NCBI RefSeq assembly: GCF_913776295.1
Contig: NZ_CAJYOJ010000037.1
Coordinates: forward strand, 1 to 44,573
Direction: 5' to 3'
Length of the DNA: 44,573 nt
Origin: an uncultured Pedobacter sp.
Lineage (GTDB): Bacteria > Bacteroidota > Bacteroidia > Sphingobacteriales > Sphingobacteriaceae
The position numbers and the translations under genes were made by a program. This document shows, one piece after another, positions 25,916 through 33,958 of the stretch (position 1 is its first letter; each line of letters opens with the position of its first letter). The notes beneath the pieces were generated by a model. It had not been told where the DNA came from, did no database searches, and worked only from the letters and a program-made list of their open reading frames with translations.

Positions 25916-26476
25916 ATGGCAAAAGCATCAGAAATTAAAACAGGTAACATTCTTCGTGTAAACAATGAGCTGGTTACTGTTGACGAATGGAATCACCGTA
26001 CGCCAGGAAAAGGCGGCGCATTTTATACCGGCAAATTCCGTAACATTAAAACAGGCAGAATTGTTGAAGCCCGCATGAATACCGATGAGGCAGTAGAAAT
26101 CTGCCGTGTAGAAACCAACGATTATCAATACTTATACGAAGAGGGCGATTCATTAATCGTAATGGACAATAATACCTACGAACAATTTAATGTCGAAAAA
26201 TCCCTATTTGGTTCGGCAATTAAATTCTTAAAAGAAGGCATGAGCATTATTGTATCAATGGAAAGCGACGAAGCCATCATGGCCCAGTTACCTAACTTCG
26301 CCGAATTCGAAATTACCTACTCAGAGCCGGCAGTAAAAGGCGATACTTCTACAAACGCTTTAAAAGCGGCGACATTGGAAAATGGTGTTGAAGTTAAAGT
26401 TCCGATGTTTGTGAACCAGGGTGATAAAATAAAAATTGATACCCGTACAGGCGAGTACGTTGAGCGTGTTAAATAA
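25916..26476 (+). CDS. efp: Elongation factor P, copy 2 (Lys at the modification site)
   Basis: A 186-residue EF-P, about 60% identical by eye to copy 1 and without any length difference. All three domains are intact, and the C-terminal GDTSTNALKAATLENGVEVKVPMFVNQGD is well kept. Unlike copy 1, the tip loop is HRTPGKGGAFY, with Lys32 at the site that is lysylated, aminopentanolylated or left bare in other bacteria. Neither EpmA/EpmB, EarP nor YmfI genes are in the window. The pair is a local duplication or an ancient paralog pair held in tandem. It has its own promoter and terminator. Confidence 0.93.
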   Translation: MAKASEIKTGNILRVNNELVTVDEWNHRTPGKGGAFYTGKFRNIKTGRIVEARMNTDEAVEICRVETNDYQYLYEEGDSLIVMDNNTYEQFNVEKSLFGSAIKFLKEGMSIIVSMESDEAIMAQLPNFAEFEITYSEPAVKGDTSTNALKAATLENGVEVKVPMFVNQGDKIKIDTRTGEYVERVK

Positions 26477-26497
26477 TTTTAATCAGCACATATAGAG

Positions 26498-26529
26498 GCC
26501 TCTGAAGTTAATGCTTTAGAGGCTTTTTA
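26498..26529 (+). terminator. Intrinsic terminator of the second efp gene
   Basis: GCCTCTGAAG (26498-26507) and CTTTAGAGGC (26514-26523) form a 10-base-pair stem with one G-U pair and a six-base loop, followed by TTTTT. It begins 22 bases past the stop codon. Confidence 0.85.
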
Positions 26530-26539
26530 GTTTATTAAG

Positions 26540-26568
26540 ACCCCGGAGGTTTTAAAAACCTCCGGGGT
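26540..26568. repeat. Perfect palindrome, 14-base arms
   Basis: ACCCCGGAGGTTTT and AAAACCTCCGGGGT are exact inverted repeats with one base between. There is no T-run on either side, so it is not a standard terminator. It matches a palindrome I know as frequent between genes of many Bacteroidota. Confidence 0.85.
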
Positions 26569-26593
26569 ATGCAAAATATTTCATCTTTTCTTT

Positions 26594-27154
26594 ATGTTGA
26601 AAAACCACATCAGAAAACAAGGATTAAAGGATCGCTTATCATTAACTGACGCTACATACGGTGAATTAAACGAAGCACTCCTCAAACAGTTTAAGACGCT
26701 AGACTTTAATGGAATTAAAACGATCCATATTTTCTTGCCCATCAAAGAGAAAAAGGAACCAGATACCTTTCTGCTGATCGAATGGCTCAACCAAACCCTG
26801 CCGAATATTAAAATCGTTGTGCCTAAGGCAGATTTTGAAACGGCATTGATGACGCATCACGAATATATTGGCGAAGAAGACCTGAAAAAAAACCTTTACC
26901 ATATTCTGGAACCGCAAAAAGGAAACCTGCATAAAGGTGAAATAGACCTCGTGATCATTCCCCTTTTGGCATTTGATAAACAAGGTTATCGGGTAGGTTA
27001 TGGCAAAGGTTTCTATGATCGTTTTCTAAACGGTTTAAATGCTCAGAAAATAGGTTTATCTTTGTACCCTGCAGTTGAAAAAATCGATGACGTACATGAA
27101 CAAGACATTAAACTCGACTTTTGCATTACACCTACAGAAATTATAAAGTTTTAA
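26594..27154 (+). CDS. 5-formyltetrahydrofolate cyclo-ligase
   Basis: A 186-residue enzyme that turns 5-formyl-THF into 5,10-methenyl-THF with ATP. The C-terminal signature is LVIIPLLAFDKQGYRVGYGKGFYDRFL, split here for length: LVIIPLLAFD, then GYGKGFYDRFL, with the glycine-rich ATP/phosphate loop. The basic N-terminal segment (KKNHIRKQGLKDR-like) is in place, and length matches the family. The next gene, of 52 codons, follows after 10 bases on the same strand. Confidence 0.93.
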   Translation: MLKNHIRKQGLKDRLSLTDATYGELNEALLKQFKTLDFNGIKTIHIFLPIKEKKEPDTFLLIEWLNQTLPNIKIVVPKADFETALMTHHEYIGEEDLKKNLYHILEPQKGNLHKGEIDLVIIPLLAFDKQGYRVGYGKGFYDRFLNGLNAQKIGLSLYPAVEKIDDVHEQDIKLDFCITPTEIIKF

Positions 27155-27164
27155 GCTTACCAGC

Positions 27165-27323
27165 ATGCCACAGGAAATCGTGATTAAAACCGAAAAACAG
27201 TACGAAGACAATATGATTGCCGTATTTGAACTTCAGGAAAAAGAAGATTTAACGGCTGAGGACCTGAAACAGATCGAATTGATGTTAAAGGCTGGGGAAA
27301 AATACGAAGCTGAACATTTGTAA
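27165..27323 (+). CDS. 52-residue acidic small protein
   Basis: A short gene from ATG at 27165 to TAA at 27321-27323. The product starts MPQEIVIKTEKQYEDNMIAV, is rich in Glu and Lys, lacks Cys and Trp, and is predicted to be helical (LQEKEDLTAEDLKQIELML). It has no signal or membrane segment. It sits 10 bases behind the cyclo-ligase gene, so it is likely co-transcribed. I do not recognise a family. Codon use looks like that of the neighbours, which supports a real gene. Confidence 0.6.
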   Translation: MPQEIVIKTEKQYEDNMIAVFELQEKEDLTAEDLKQIELMLKAGEKYEAEHL

Positions 27324-27398
27324 GGTTCATTAGTTCAATTACCGTTGGTGTGTTGGTCTGAGTGTTTCATAAAAAACCCTATACCCTTACCCGATCCT

Positions 27399-27558
27399 TC
27401 GTCATGTCGACTGAAACGCAGTGGAATGCCCGCCTGTGCGGACAGGCCTGCCCGTACAGGCGGGGAGAGATCTAAATTAAAAGTATGCTTGAGATAGATT
27501 TAGCTTCGCTGAGCACTTCGTGGTTCTCGACTGCGTTGCACTTCGCTCGAAATGACGG
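27399..27558. repeat. REP-like dispersed repeat, copy C
   Basis: The longest copy. It opens TCGTCATGTCGACTGAAACG, contains the nested CCTGTGCGGACAGGCCTGCC palindrome and TTAGCTTCGCTGAGCACTTC, and closes CTTCGCTCGAAATGACGG. It lies between the 52-residue protein gene and the convergent hutG. Confidence 0.85.
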
Positions 27559-27607
27559 CTCTGGCGGACAACTCAACACAGGAATACTCCGTGTCTTCCG
27601 GCTAAAT

Positions 27608-28567
27608 CTAAGAAGTATGTGATTTCACAAAATCACTTACCAGATAAGTAATCAGCTTCGCCGTTAACTTATTTACCCTTCCATCCAGCATCCGCGTAGC
27701 CCCTTCACATATATGTAAATAAGAAAATTTGCTGGCGTTGCTCAAGATGAGTTTTCTAATATCGTTAACCGCAAACCCGGATGGTGTTTCTGCACTCGAA
27801 AGTACATGCGCTATACAGTCAAGATCAATTTCCAAACCCGCAACCTCTCCTATTTCACTTATTAAATCGACAAAATCGGTTCCGGTGAGAATATCGTCAA
27901 AAAATACCGCCTTTAGCTTAGGGTTATACTCAATCTGGTTTAAAATCGCTTCGTTATTATAATTTTGATGGAGGCCATAAATAAAATAATGATCAAGGTA
28001 ATTTTCATGTAAAGCATAAGAGAACCCATTTCCGCTATGTCTGCCTTCCAATCCCCTTAGATCAGCATGCGCATCAATGTTTAGCACATCAACCGGGATT
28101 TTATTTGCTAACGAAGCCCCTTTGATGATTGGATAAGCATTGTTATGCCCGCCACCAATGATAATCGGGATTTTGCCCGCAGCAATGATTTTCTCAATAA
28201 TTGGATAAACCAACGCATCAATTGCGGCTACCTTGTCCCGTAAACCTTTTAAGGTAGGTTCGCCAGGCTCGTCAATCTCAAAGTGGCCCAAAACCAAAAT
28301 CTCCTCGCCATCCAAAAAACAGTTACTCTGGATATTCAAAAAGGCAGTTAAAGCCGGGCGCCATACCGATGCTGCTCCAGCCATACCTGCATTTGCACGT
28401 ACGCCAATATCTTCGGGGATGCCCAGCAACACAAACTTTGCGCTCGTGTTTGGCAACTCTTCCCATGATGACCAAATAGCCACTTTCTCGCCCAGCTTAG
28501 TTTCACCCTCACGGCTGATCACTAAACGATCGATATCGTGTTGAGCATAGATTTTGAAGTTATCCAT
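27608..28567 (-). CDS. hutG: Formimidoylglutamase-like arginase-family hydrolase
   Basis: The 319-residue protein belongs to the ureohydrolase (arginase/agmatinase/HutG) family. Its binuclear metal ligands lie in IIGGGHNNAYP, NIDAHADLR and GLEIDLDCI. Its neighbour is imidazolonepropionase, so it very likely hydrolyses N-formimino-L-glutamate in histidine breakdown. An upstream ATG (28582) gives a longer overlap with hutI; the one at 28567 overlaps by 8 bases and is preferred. The usual DxDxxDP run is slightly changed (DLDCIAH), a feature I associate with this Bacteroidota branch. Confidence 0.85.
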   Translation of the reverse strand: MDNFKIYAQHDIDRLVISREGETKLGEKVAIWSSWEELPNTSAKFVLLGIPEDIGVRANAGMAGAASVWRPALTAFLNIQSNCFLDGEEILVLGHFEIDEPGEPTLKGLRDKVAAIDALVYPIIEKIIAAGKIPIIIGGGHNNAYPIIKGASLANKIPVDVLNIDAHADLRGLEGRHSGNGFSYALHENYLDHYFIYGLHQNYNNEAILNQIEYNPKLKAVFFDDILTGTDFVDLISEIGEVAGLEIDLDCIAHVLSSAETPSGFAVNDIRKLILSNASKFSYLHICEGATRMLDGRVNKLTAKLITYLVSDFVKSHTS

Positions 28568-29795
28568 TATAAAATTCGCCATTTAAAATCACCTGATCCA
28601 CCTGGCTTTCGCCAAAACTATAGGGCAGATACGCAATTGATGGCATCGGTTTAGTGATCAATAAATTTGCCTTTTTTCCAACCGCGATACTTCCATAATC
28701 CCTGCTCAATTCCATTGCTGCAGCACCATTTAATGTTGCAGCATTAATGGCCTGCTCCGGAAACATTTTCATTTTAATGCAAGCTAATGAAACTACAAAG
28801 TTCATATTTCCAGAGGGTGTTGAGCCCGGGTTATAATCCGTAGCCAGGGCCACAGGTAACTCAGCCTGAATAAACCCCCTGGCATCGGCAAACGGAATTC
28901 CCAGATAAAACGAACAAGATGGCAGCAATGTTACAATGGTATCGGTATTTCTTAATGTTTCGATGGTTTCTTCGTTACTTTCTTCTAAATGATCGACCGA
29001 AATGGCCCCGTTTCTAACGGCAACCTCTATTGCTCCCGAAACGGAAAGCTGATTGGCATGGATTTTAGGCTTCAAACCATATTTTGCTCCAGCTTTTAAT
29101 ATCTGATCAGTTTCTGCAACAGAGAAAAAACCTTTTTCACAAAACACATCAATATAATCGGCCAGTTTTTCTGACGCGATCTGGGGCAGCATTTCATTAA
29201 TAATCAAATCGATGTAGCCTTGATGGTTATCTTTAAACGCCGCCGGATAAGCATGCGCGGCCAAAAAAGTAGCTTTAATCGGGATCGGAAACTGATCCTT
29301 TAGCCTGTGGATTACGCGAAGCATCTTGATTTCACTGTCAGCCGTTAATCCATAGCCACTTTTAATCTCCACCGCTCCTGTCCCCTGCAAAATCATCTGT
29401 TTTAACCTCAGTGCAGCAAATTGAAACAATTCATCTTCTGATGCTTTTTGTAGCTTGTTTGCTGAATTTAAAATCCCACCTCCTGCCGCAGCAATTTCCT
29501 CATAACTTTTACCCTGTATTTTCATGGCAAATTCTTCCTCACGCGAAGCCGCAAATACAATATGCGTATGGCTATCGCACCAGGAGGGAAAAACATAACG
29601 GCCTTCCGCACTATAATACGGATGTGCGGTGGAAGATGGAAGATTTCCCATCTCGCCAAAATCTTTAATCAGCCCATCTTCTATTAAAAGCCAGGCATTT
29701 TCAAGAATGGGTAAATCATTTAGCTCGTTACCACGCAGCACTAACTTATCTTTAGGATGAAGCCCTACAAGGCCTTTTATATCTGTAATCAGCAT
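28560..29795 (-). CDS. hutI: Imidazolonepropionase
   Basis: A 411-residue amidohydrolase that opens the ring of imidazolone-5-propionate to give N-formimino-L-glutamate, the third step of histidine breakdown. Hallmarks are the metal pair in CDSHTHIVFA (HxH), VEIKSGYGL, HANQL and SVDHLEE for the other metal residues, and ALATDYNPGSTPSGNM with the catalytic Asp. Length is standard. It is upstream of and overlaps hutG. HutH and HutU are not in this window. Confidence 0.95.
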   Translation of the reverse strand: MLITDIKGLVGLHPKDKLVLRGNELNDLPILENAWLLIEDGLIKDFGEMGNLPSSTAHPYYSAEGRYVFPSWCDSHTHIVFAASREEEFAMKIQGKSYEEIAAAGGGILNSANKLQKASEDELFQFAALRLKQMILQGTGAVEIKSGYGLTADSEIKMLRVIHRLKDQFPIPIKATFLAAHAYPAAFKDNHQGYIDLIINEMLPQIASEKLADYIDVFCEKGFFSVAETDQILKAGAKYGLKPKIHANQLSVSGAIEVAVRNGAISVDHLEESNEETIETLRNTDTIVTLLPSCSFYLGIPFADARGFIQAELPVALATDYNPGSTPSGNMNFVVSLACIKMKMFPEQAINAATLNGAAAMELSRDYGSIAVGKKANLLITKPMPSIAYLPYSFGESQVDQVILNGEFYNG

Positions 29796-29856
29796 TTATT
29801 GGCAGGTTAATTGTTGAAACTGGTTAATTGAAAATTAAGATCAGTTAACCCAAAAA

Positions 29857-30624
29857 CTATTCAATTTCCAATAACACCGGACAATGATCAGAATGCATGG
29901 CATCCGGTAAAATCCTAACGTTTTTCAAGCGGCTTTCCATTGGTCTGGTAGCCAGATGATAATCGATCCGCCAACCCAGGTTCTTCCCTCTTGATCCTGC
30001 ACGATAGCTCCACCAGGTATAGTGATGGGGATCTTTATTAAAATGTCGGAAAGTATCAATGAAACCATTATCCAAAAATACCTGCATCCACTCCCGCTCT
30101 TCTGGCAAGAAGCCAGATGAATTGGCATTGGATTTAGGGTTGTGGATATCAATAGCGGTATGGCAGATGTTATAATCACCGCTCACAATCAAATTGGGAA
30201 TCTCTTTACGTAGTTCTCCGATGTAGCCATCAAAAAACCGCATAAATTCATACTTCTTTACCTGTCGGTCGTCTCCACTTGACCCTGAGGGCATATAAAG
30301 GCTCATTAAAGAAAAGCTATCAAAGTCAGCTCTTAAAATGCGTCCTTCTTTATCGATCCATTCCTCACCGCAGCCAAATTCTACATGATTGGGTTTAATT
30401 CTAGATAAAATGGCTACACCGCTATATCCTTTTTTCTCTGCCGGATACCAATAATGGTGGTAACCCAGCTGCTCAATCAATGCAATAATTTCAGGGATCT
30501 GCGACGTCAGCGCCTTTACTTCCTGCAAGCAGACCATATCCGCATCTGTAGCTTGTAACCAGCCAAAAAAGTTTTTGGTACTTGCTGCCCTGATCCCATT
30601 CACGTTATAGGAAATAATCTTCAT
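29857..30624 (-). CDS. xth: Exodeoxyribonuclease III
   Basis: The 255-residue enzyme cuts DNA at apurinic sites and removes 3' blocked ends. Motifs: KIISYNVNGIRAA at the N-terminus, metal-binding LQEVKA (Glu near residue 35), the catalytic GDYNICHTAIDIHNP (Asp-Asn pair), RIDYHLATRP and SDHCPVLLEI near the end. It is full length. It stands 62 bases from hutI on the same strand with no shared function visible. Confidence 0.95.
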   Translation of the reverse strand: MKIISYNVNGIRAASTKNFFGWLQATDADMVCLQEVKALTSQIPEIIALIEQLGYHHYWYPAEKKGYSGVAILSRIKPNHVEFGCGEEWIDKEGRILRADFDSFSLMSLYMPSGSSGDDRQVKKYEFMRFFDGYIGELRKEIPNLIVSGDYNICHTAIDIHNPKSNANSSGFLPEEREWMQVFLDNGFIDTFRHFNKDPHHYTWWSYRAGSRGKNLGWRIDYHLATRPMESRLKNVRILPDAMHSDHCPVLLEIE

Positions 30625-30715
30625 TCAGTAAAATTTCAATTGTTGTGGGCGGTAAATTTAGAAATTAATTGAATAAATGCTTAGTAAATGAGATTTGCTT
30701 TCGTTAAATTTGTTT

Positions 30716-30943
30716 ATGAGCATCGAAGAGTTAAAAATAGAGATCGCAAAAAAGGTATTCGAAACAGATGATGAGAACCTTTTATCAGAATTGGACATGC
30801 TTTTAAACTACAATGAAAAGGTTGAGCTGGACCAATTACCGAAACATGTTCAGGAGGGAATAAAAAGAGGGTTGAAGCAGGCTAAAGAAGGAAAATTAAC
30901 ACCTCATAACGAGGTAATGAAACGGTATGCGAAATATTTATGA
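30716..30943 (+). CDS. Antitoxin of a ParE/RelE-type toxin-antitoxin pair
   Basis: A 75-residue, charged protein (MSIEELKIEIAKKVFETDD at the N-terminus; LPKHVQEGIKRGLKQAKEGK in the middle). The pattern 'VQEGIKRGLKQAKEG' followed by a short amphipathic tail is typical of the small antitoxins found beside ParE-like toxins in Bacteroidota. The ATG at 30716 is chosen over a TTG at 30695. It overlaps the toxin gene by 4 bases (ATGA), so the two are coupled. Confidence 0.85.
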   Translation: MSIEELKIEIAKKVFETDDENLLSELDMLLNYNEKVELDQLPKHVQEGIKRGLKQAKEGKLTPHNEVMKRYAKYL

Positions 30944-31227
30944 GTTTAAATATATTTTGGACTGATGAAGCAAAAGAAACTTTTGATGCAATTTTTTTCT
31001 ATATTCTGGATAAATTCAGTGAGCAATCGGCAAAAAAGTTTTTAAAACAAGCAAATAAAATCCTTCAAATAATAAAAGTACAACCTGAAATTTTTGAGGC
31101 GTCAATTTTCGATCAATGCAGGAAAGGAAGGATTACGAATCATACGTCCGTGTTCTATGAAATTCAAAATGATCAGATTCTGCTTTTATTCTTTTTCGAT
31201 AACAGACAAGATCCTGTAATTACATAA
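30940..31227 (+). CDS. ParE/RelE-superfamily toxin
   Basis: A 95-residue protein with the RelE/ParE fold: an N-terminal strand and helix (IFWTDEAKETFDAIFFYI), a second long helix (SEQSAKKFLKQANKILQII), a central basic loop (FDQCRKGRI) and the final strands VFYEIQNDQILLLFFFDNRQDP. The end motif FDNRQDP is a family hallmark. Members act on gyrase or the ribosome; the choice here is not visible. It runs 8 bases into the convergent cyclophilin gene. Confidence 0.9.
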   Translation: MSLNIFWTDEAKETFDAIFFYILDKFSEQSAKKFLKQANKILQIIKVQPEIFEASIFDQCRKGRITNHTSVFYEIQNDQILLLFFFDNRQDPVIT

Positions 31228-31942
31228 CCATTTTATCTTTCAACGTTCCCTGAAGCAACTGTTTCTCCAGTTTTCTCGCTTCCCTTTTTTTCAAAACGCT
31301 TACTTCCATTTTTACGTCTTGCTTTGGCCGGTCGTTTTTATTGGTTGGCAAAGCGGCAATTTTATCCACCATATCCAAACCCGTCACAATTTCGCCGTAA
31401 ACAGTATAATTCCGATCTAAATGTGGTGTTCCCCCTATCGTTTTATATACTTGCCGCTGCCATTCCGGAATTTTGAATTTCAGCCTCTTTTCTTCTAAAT
31501 TATCCAATTGCTGATCGGTAAAAACCTTTCCCTGTACCAGATAAAACTGACTGCCGCTTGATGCCTTGGTGGGATTAACATCATCACCTTCCCTGGCCGC
31601 ACCCAAAACACCTTTTTTGTGAAATAAGCTATCATTAAATTCTGCCGGAATGGTGTATTTCGGCCCGCCCTCACCCAAAAGCGAATCTGGTTTTGCATTT
31701 TTAGAATCCGGATCGCCACCCTGAATCATAAAATTATTGATCACCCTGTGAAATAAAACACCATTGTAGTATCCCGATTTAATTAGTTTCAGAAAGTTAT
31801 CACGATGCAACGGGGTTTGATTGTACAGTTTGATAATGCATTCCCCAAATTCAGTTTTAATTTTAACGTATTGATTTTTAGGCTTCGCAGCAAAGGCCGA
31901 AAGTATAGAAAAGGTGCAAAGGAATAATAATATTTTCTTCAT
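31220..31942 (-). CDS. Secreted cyclophilin-type peptidyl-prolyl isomerase
   Basis: A 240-residue isomerase that speeds proline cis-trans changes in proteins outside the cytoplasm. It has a signal peptide (about 1-18, ending AFA). The cyclophilin domain is clear from FHRVINNFMIQGGDP (catalytic Arg), KASSGSQFYLVQG and YTVYGEIVTGLDMVDKIA. The C-terminal tail is basic (KKREARKLEKQLL). Its 3' end overlaps the toxin gene by 8 bases. Confidence 0.94.
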   Translation of the reverse strand: MKKILLFLCTFSILSAFAAKPKNQYVKIKTEFGECIIKLYNQTPLHRDNFLKLIKSGYYNGVLFHRVINNFMIQGGDPDSKNAKPDSLLGEGGPKYTIPAEFNDSLFHKKGVLGAAREGDDVNPTKASSGSQFYLVQGKVFTDQQLDNLEEKRLKFKIPEWQRQVYKTIGGTPHLDRNYTVYGEIVTGLDMVDKIAALPTNKNDRPKQDVKMEVSVLKKREARKLEKQLLQGTLKDKMVM

Positions 31943-32023
31943 TTAACGGATGTTTAAGGCTAAATTAAAGTAAAAAATGAAATTCAGTAAATAATTACTG
32001 GCATTATTCGATTTTTTTTCCTT

Positions 32024-32031
32024 TACCTTTG
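32024..32031 (+). promoter_or_regulatory. Promoter -7 box close to the HYC_CC_PP gene start
   Basis: TACCTTTG at 32024-32031 is a perfect -7 element, five bases in front of the ATG at 32037. A -33 TTTG is not clear at the expected distance. If used, the mRNA would have almost no leader, like lpxD. Confidence 0.5.
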
Positions 32032-32036
32032 TATTA

Positions 32037-32438
32037 ATGAAGTTAAAACAAAAAATAGCACTTTCTTTGGCTGTATTCTATGCAGTTAGTGTTATGGGTT
32101 TGGCTTTGAGTCTCCATTTCTGTGGAGGCCAGCTTGAAAATGTTAAACTGTTCAGTAATGAGGTTTCCTGTAAATTCTGTAAGGATATTCCTGCCGAAAA
32201 GAAAGATGATCATTGTTGCAAAAACACCCAGGTAACGGTTAAGGTTAAAGATAGTCACCAGGCAGAGGCTCAATTAAAAATGCCAAAGCTCTTTTCTATC
32301 CAGCTTTTTCTTCACCCACCGGTTCTAACATTTTTACAAGATATTACCCCGAAATTTTTCAGTAAAATTTCAAATAAAGCGCCACCGCTTTCCTCTCGGG
32401 TTTCCCTGCATATTTTCAATTGCATTTTTAGGAATTAG
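32037..32438 (+). CDS. HYC_CC_PP family protein, Cys-rich
   Basis: A 133-residue protein with a hydrophobic N-terminal segment (about 7-26) and the motif LHFCGGQL (His27, Cys29), followed by CKFC (45-48) and HCCK (59-62), and a C-terminal KAPP-like stretch (NKAPPLSS). These match the HYC_CC_PP family, named after its conserved residues and found near metal-related genes in Bacteroidota. It probably lies in the periplasm, membrane-tethered, and binds metal through Cys/His. It is followed 86 bases later by an HMA protein. Function has not been shown for this family as far as I know. Confidence 0.85.
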   Translation: MKLKQKIALSLAVFYAVSVMGLALSLHFCGGQLENVKLFSNEVSCKFCKDIPAEKKDDHCCKNTQVTVKVKDSHQAEAQLKMPKLFSIQLFLHPPVLTFLQDITPKFFSKISNKAPPLSSRVSLHIFNCIFRN

Positions 32439-32455
32439 GATTTTGAACAGTAGTT

Positions 32456-32483
32456 CGTCAATGCATTGTGTTGCATTTTGACG
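32456..32483 (+). other. Hairpin between the HYC_CC_PP and HMA genes
   Basis: CGTCAATGCA (32456-32465) pairs with TGCATTTTGACG (32472-32483), with a two-base bulge. There is no T-run, so it is more likely a leader or operator element than a terminator. Confidence 0.4.
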
Positions 32484-32524
32484 GGCTCAATTCGACATTT
32501 TCTTAAATTCTAATTCAAAAAATC

Positions 32525-33061
32525 ATGAAAGCAGTAAAAATATTCAGCATCATCATGCTATTCTTTGCCGTTAATGTTTCGGCGCAAAAAATATCTTCAG
32601 CAGATTTACAGGTAACCGGTTTAACCTGCTCTATGTGTTCAAATGCGACACAAAAATCTTTAGAAACCTTAAACTTTATCAGTAGTGTAAAACCTGATTT
32701 AAACAAAAACATCTTCGTGCTTACCTTTAAGAAAGATGCAAACATCAATCTTGATTTGGTACGCAAAAAAGTTCAGGATGCCGGTTTTTCAGTTGGTGGC
32801 TTAATAGCGAACTTCAATTTTAATGATGTAAAGGTAGATGATAAGGGCCAGGCTATTGTTGATGGCAATGTTTACCGTTTTGTAAACGCAAAGGGCAAAA
32901 CACTTAACGGAACTGTAAGAGCCAGCATTGTAGATAAAAATTTCATTTCAGGTAACGCATTTAAGAAACAGGCGGCAACCACTAACTCTGATGCTTATGC
33001 CAGCGGCATGGGTATGGTTAATGGTAAAAAAACGCGCATTTACCATTTAATCCTTTCTTAA
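32525..33061 (+). CDS. Exported heavy-metal-associated (HMA) domain protein
   Basis: The 178-residue protein has a signal peptide (about 1-20, ending VSA) and an HMA domain (about 25-90) with the metal-binding loop GLTCSMCSN, Cys35 and Cys38. The rest (about 95-178) is beta-rich and ends in a KTRIYHLILS strand; I do not recognise it. Export puts a copper/heavy-metal-binding domain in the periplasm. The next gene starts one base after its stop, so they form one unit. Likely a metal carrier or sensor; the metal is inferred, not shown. Confidence 0.85.
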   Translation: MKAVKIFSIIMLFFAVNVSAQKISSADLQVTGLTCSMCSNATQKSLETLNFISSVKPDLNKNIFVLTFKKDANINLDLVRKKVQDAGFSVGGLIANFNFNDVKVDDKGQAIVDGNVYRFVNAKGKTLNGTVRASIVDKNFISGNAFKKQAATTNSDAYASGMGMVNGKKTRIYHLILS

Positions 33062-33062
33062 G

Positions 33063-33875
33063 ATGAGGCGGATATTCGTATTGGCACTGTTGATGATCGG
33101 CGCCTATACCAATGGTCTTACACAGGAGTTATATGTATTTACAGAGCCTGCCAGTAATATGCCTACCAAATCGATCGGCATCAGAATTACGAACGAAGGT
33201 ATGTTCAATAACCCTGGTTTTGTGAGCAGGACCATCCCGGAAATAATGATTGGTTTTAATAAAAACCTGATGATGCACGCACAAGGCTTTGTGTCTGATA
33301 TGGACGGCAGATACCGTTTGGAAGGGGGAAGTTTATACGCAAAATATCGGTTTTTATCATTAGATGAAGCACAGAGCCATTTCAGGGCGTCAGCATTTGG
33401 AAGAATTAGTAGCAGCAAAAGGCCAACTTATACCCATGATATCAACCTGGAGGGTGATAACAGTGGCATACAGGGCGGATTGATTTTAACACAGCTGCTA
33501 CACAAGCTGGCGTTATCGTCAACCCTTGGTTATGCGCATGCTTTCGAAAACACCGACAGACAACTTGCGGGCATGCCGCAGCCGAGGAATATGTTCTCGT
33601 ATAGTTTATCATCAGGTTATTTGGTTTTACCAGTGGTTTACAAAGATTATAAGCAGCCAAACTTCAATGTATATTTAGAATTGCTGGGCAAAACCGATCC
33701 GGGCAGTGGCCAGTCTTATTTAGACATTGCCCCCGCTGTACAAATAATTTTAAACAGTACCACCCGTATCGATTTTGGCTATCGCTTTCAGGCTACCGGA
33801 AATATAGATAACCGATACACCAAAAACATGTACCTGCTCCGTGCAGAATTTAATTTCTTTAACATTTTAAAATAA
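33063..33875 (+). CDS. Outer-membrane beta-barrel-like protein
   Basis: A 270-residue exported protein with a signal peptide (about 1-20). The body is made of alternating hydrophobic/polar strands separated by short turns (for example FRASAFGRISS, LALSSTLGYAHAF, NVYLELLGKT, IDFGYRFQATG, MYLLRAEFNFF), as in small barrels. No TonB box or plug is visible. It follows the HMA protein gene at once, so it probably belongs to the same metal-related operon, perhaps as an outer-membrane partner. The family is unknown to me. Confidence 0.7.
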   Translation: MRRIFVLALLMIGAYTNGLTQELYVFTEPASNMPTKSIGIRITNEGMFNNPGFVSRTIPEIMIGFNKNLMMHAQGFVSDMDGRYRLEGGSLYAKYRFLSLDEAQSHFRASAFGRISSSKRPTYTHDINLEGDNSGIQGGLILTQLLHKLALSSTLGYAHAFENTDRQLAGMPQPRNMFSYSLSSGYLVLPVVYKDYKQPNFNVYLELLGKTDPGSGQSYLDIAPAVQIILNSTTRIDFGYRFQATGNIDNRYTKNMYLLRAEFNFFNILK

Positions 33876-33958
33876 AAAATAACGAAGTATCATGGGTTTC
33901 CCATATAAAATGAACACACAACCATGATCGCTTCATTACCCCTAAAAAACCATAAAAG

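Noticed and set aside
30716..31227. Toxin-antitoxin pair as sign of a mobile island
   Set aside because: Flanking genes are ordinary chromosomal genes, and no integrase, att-like repeat or change in base composition was seen.
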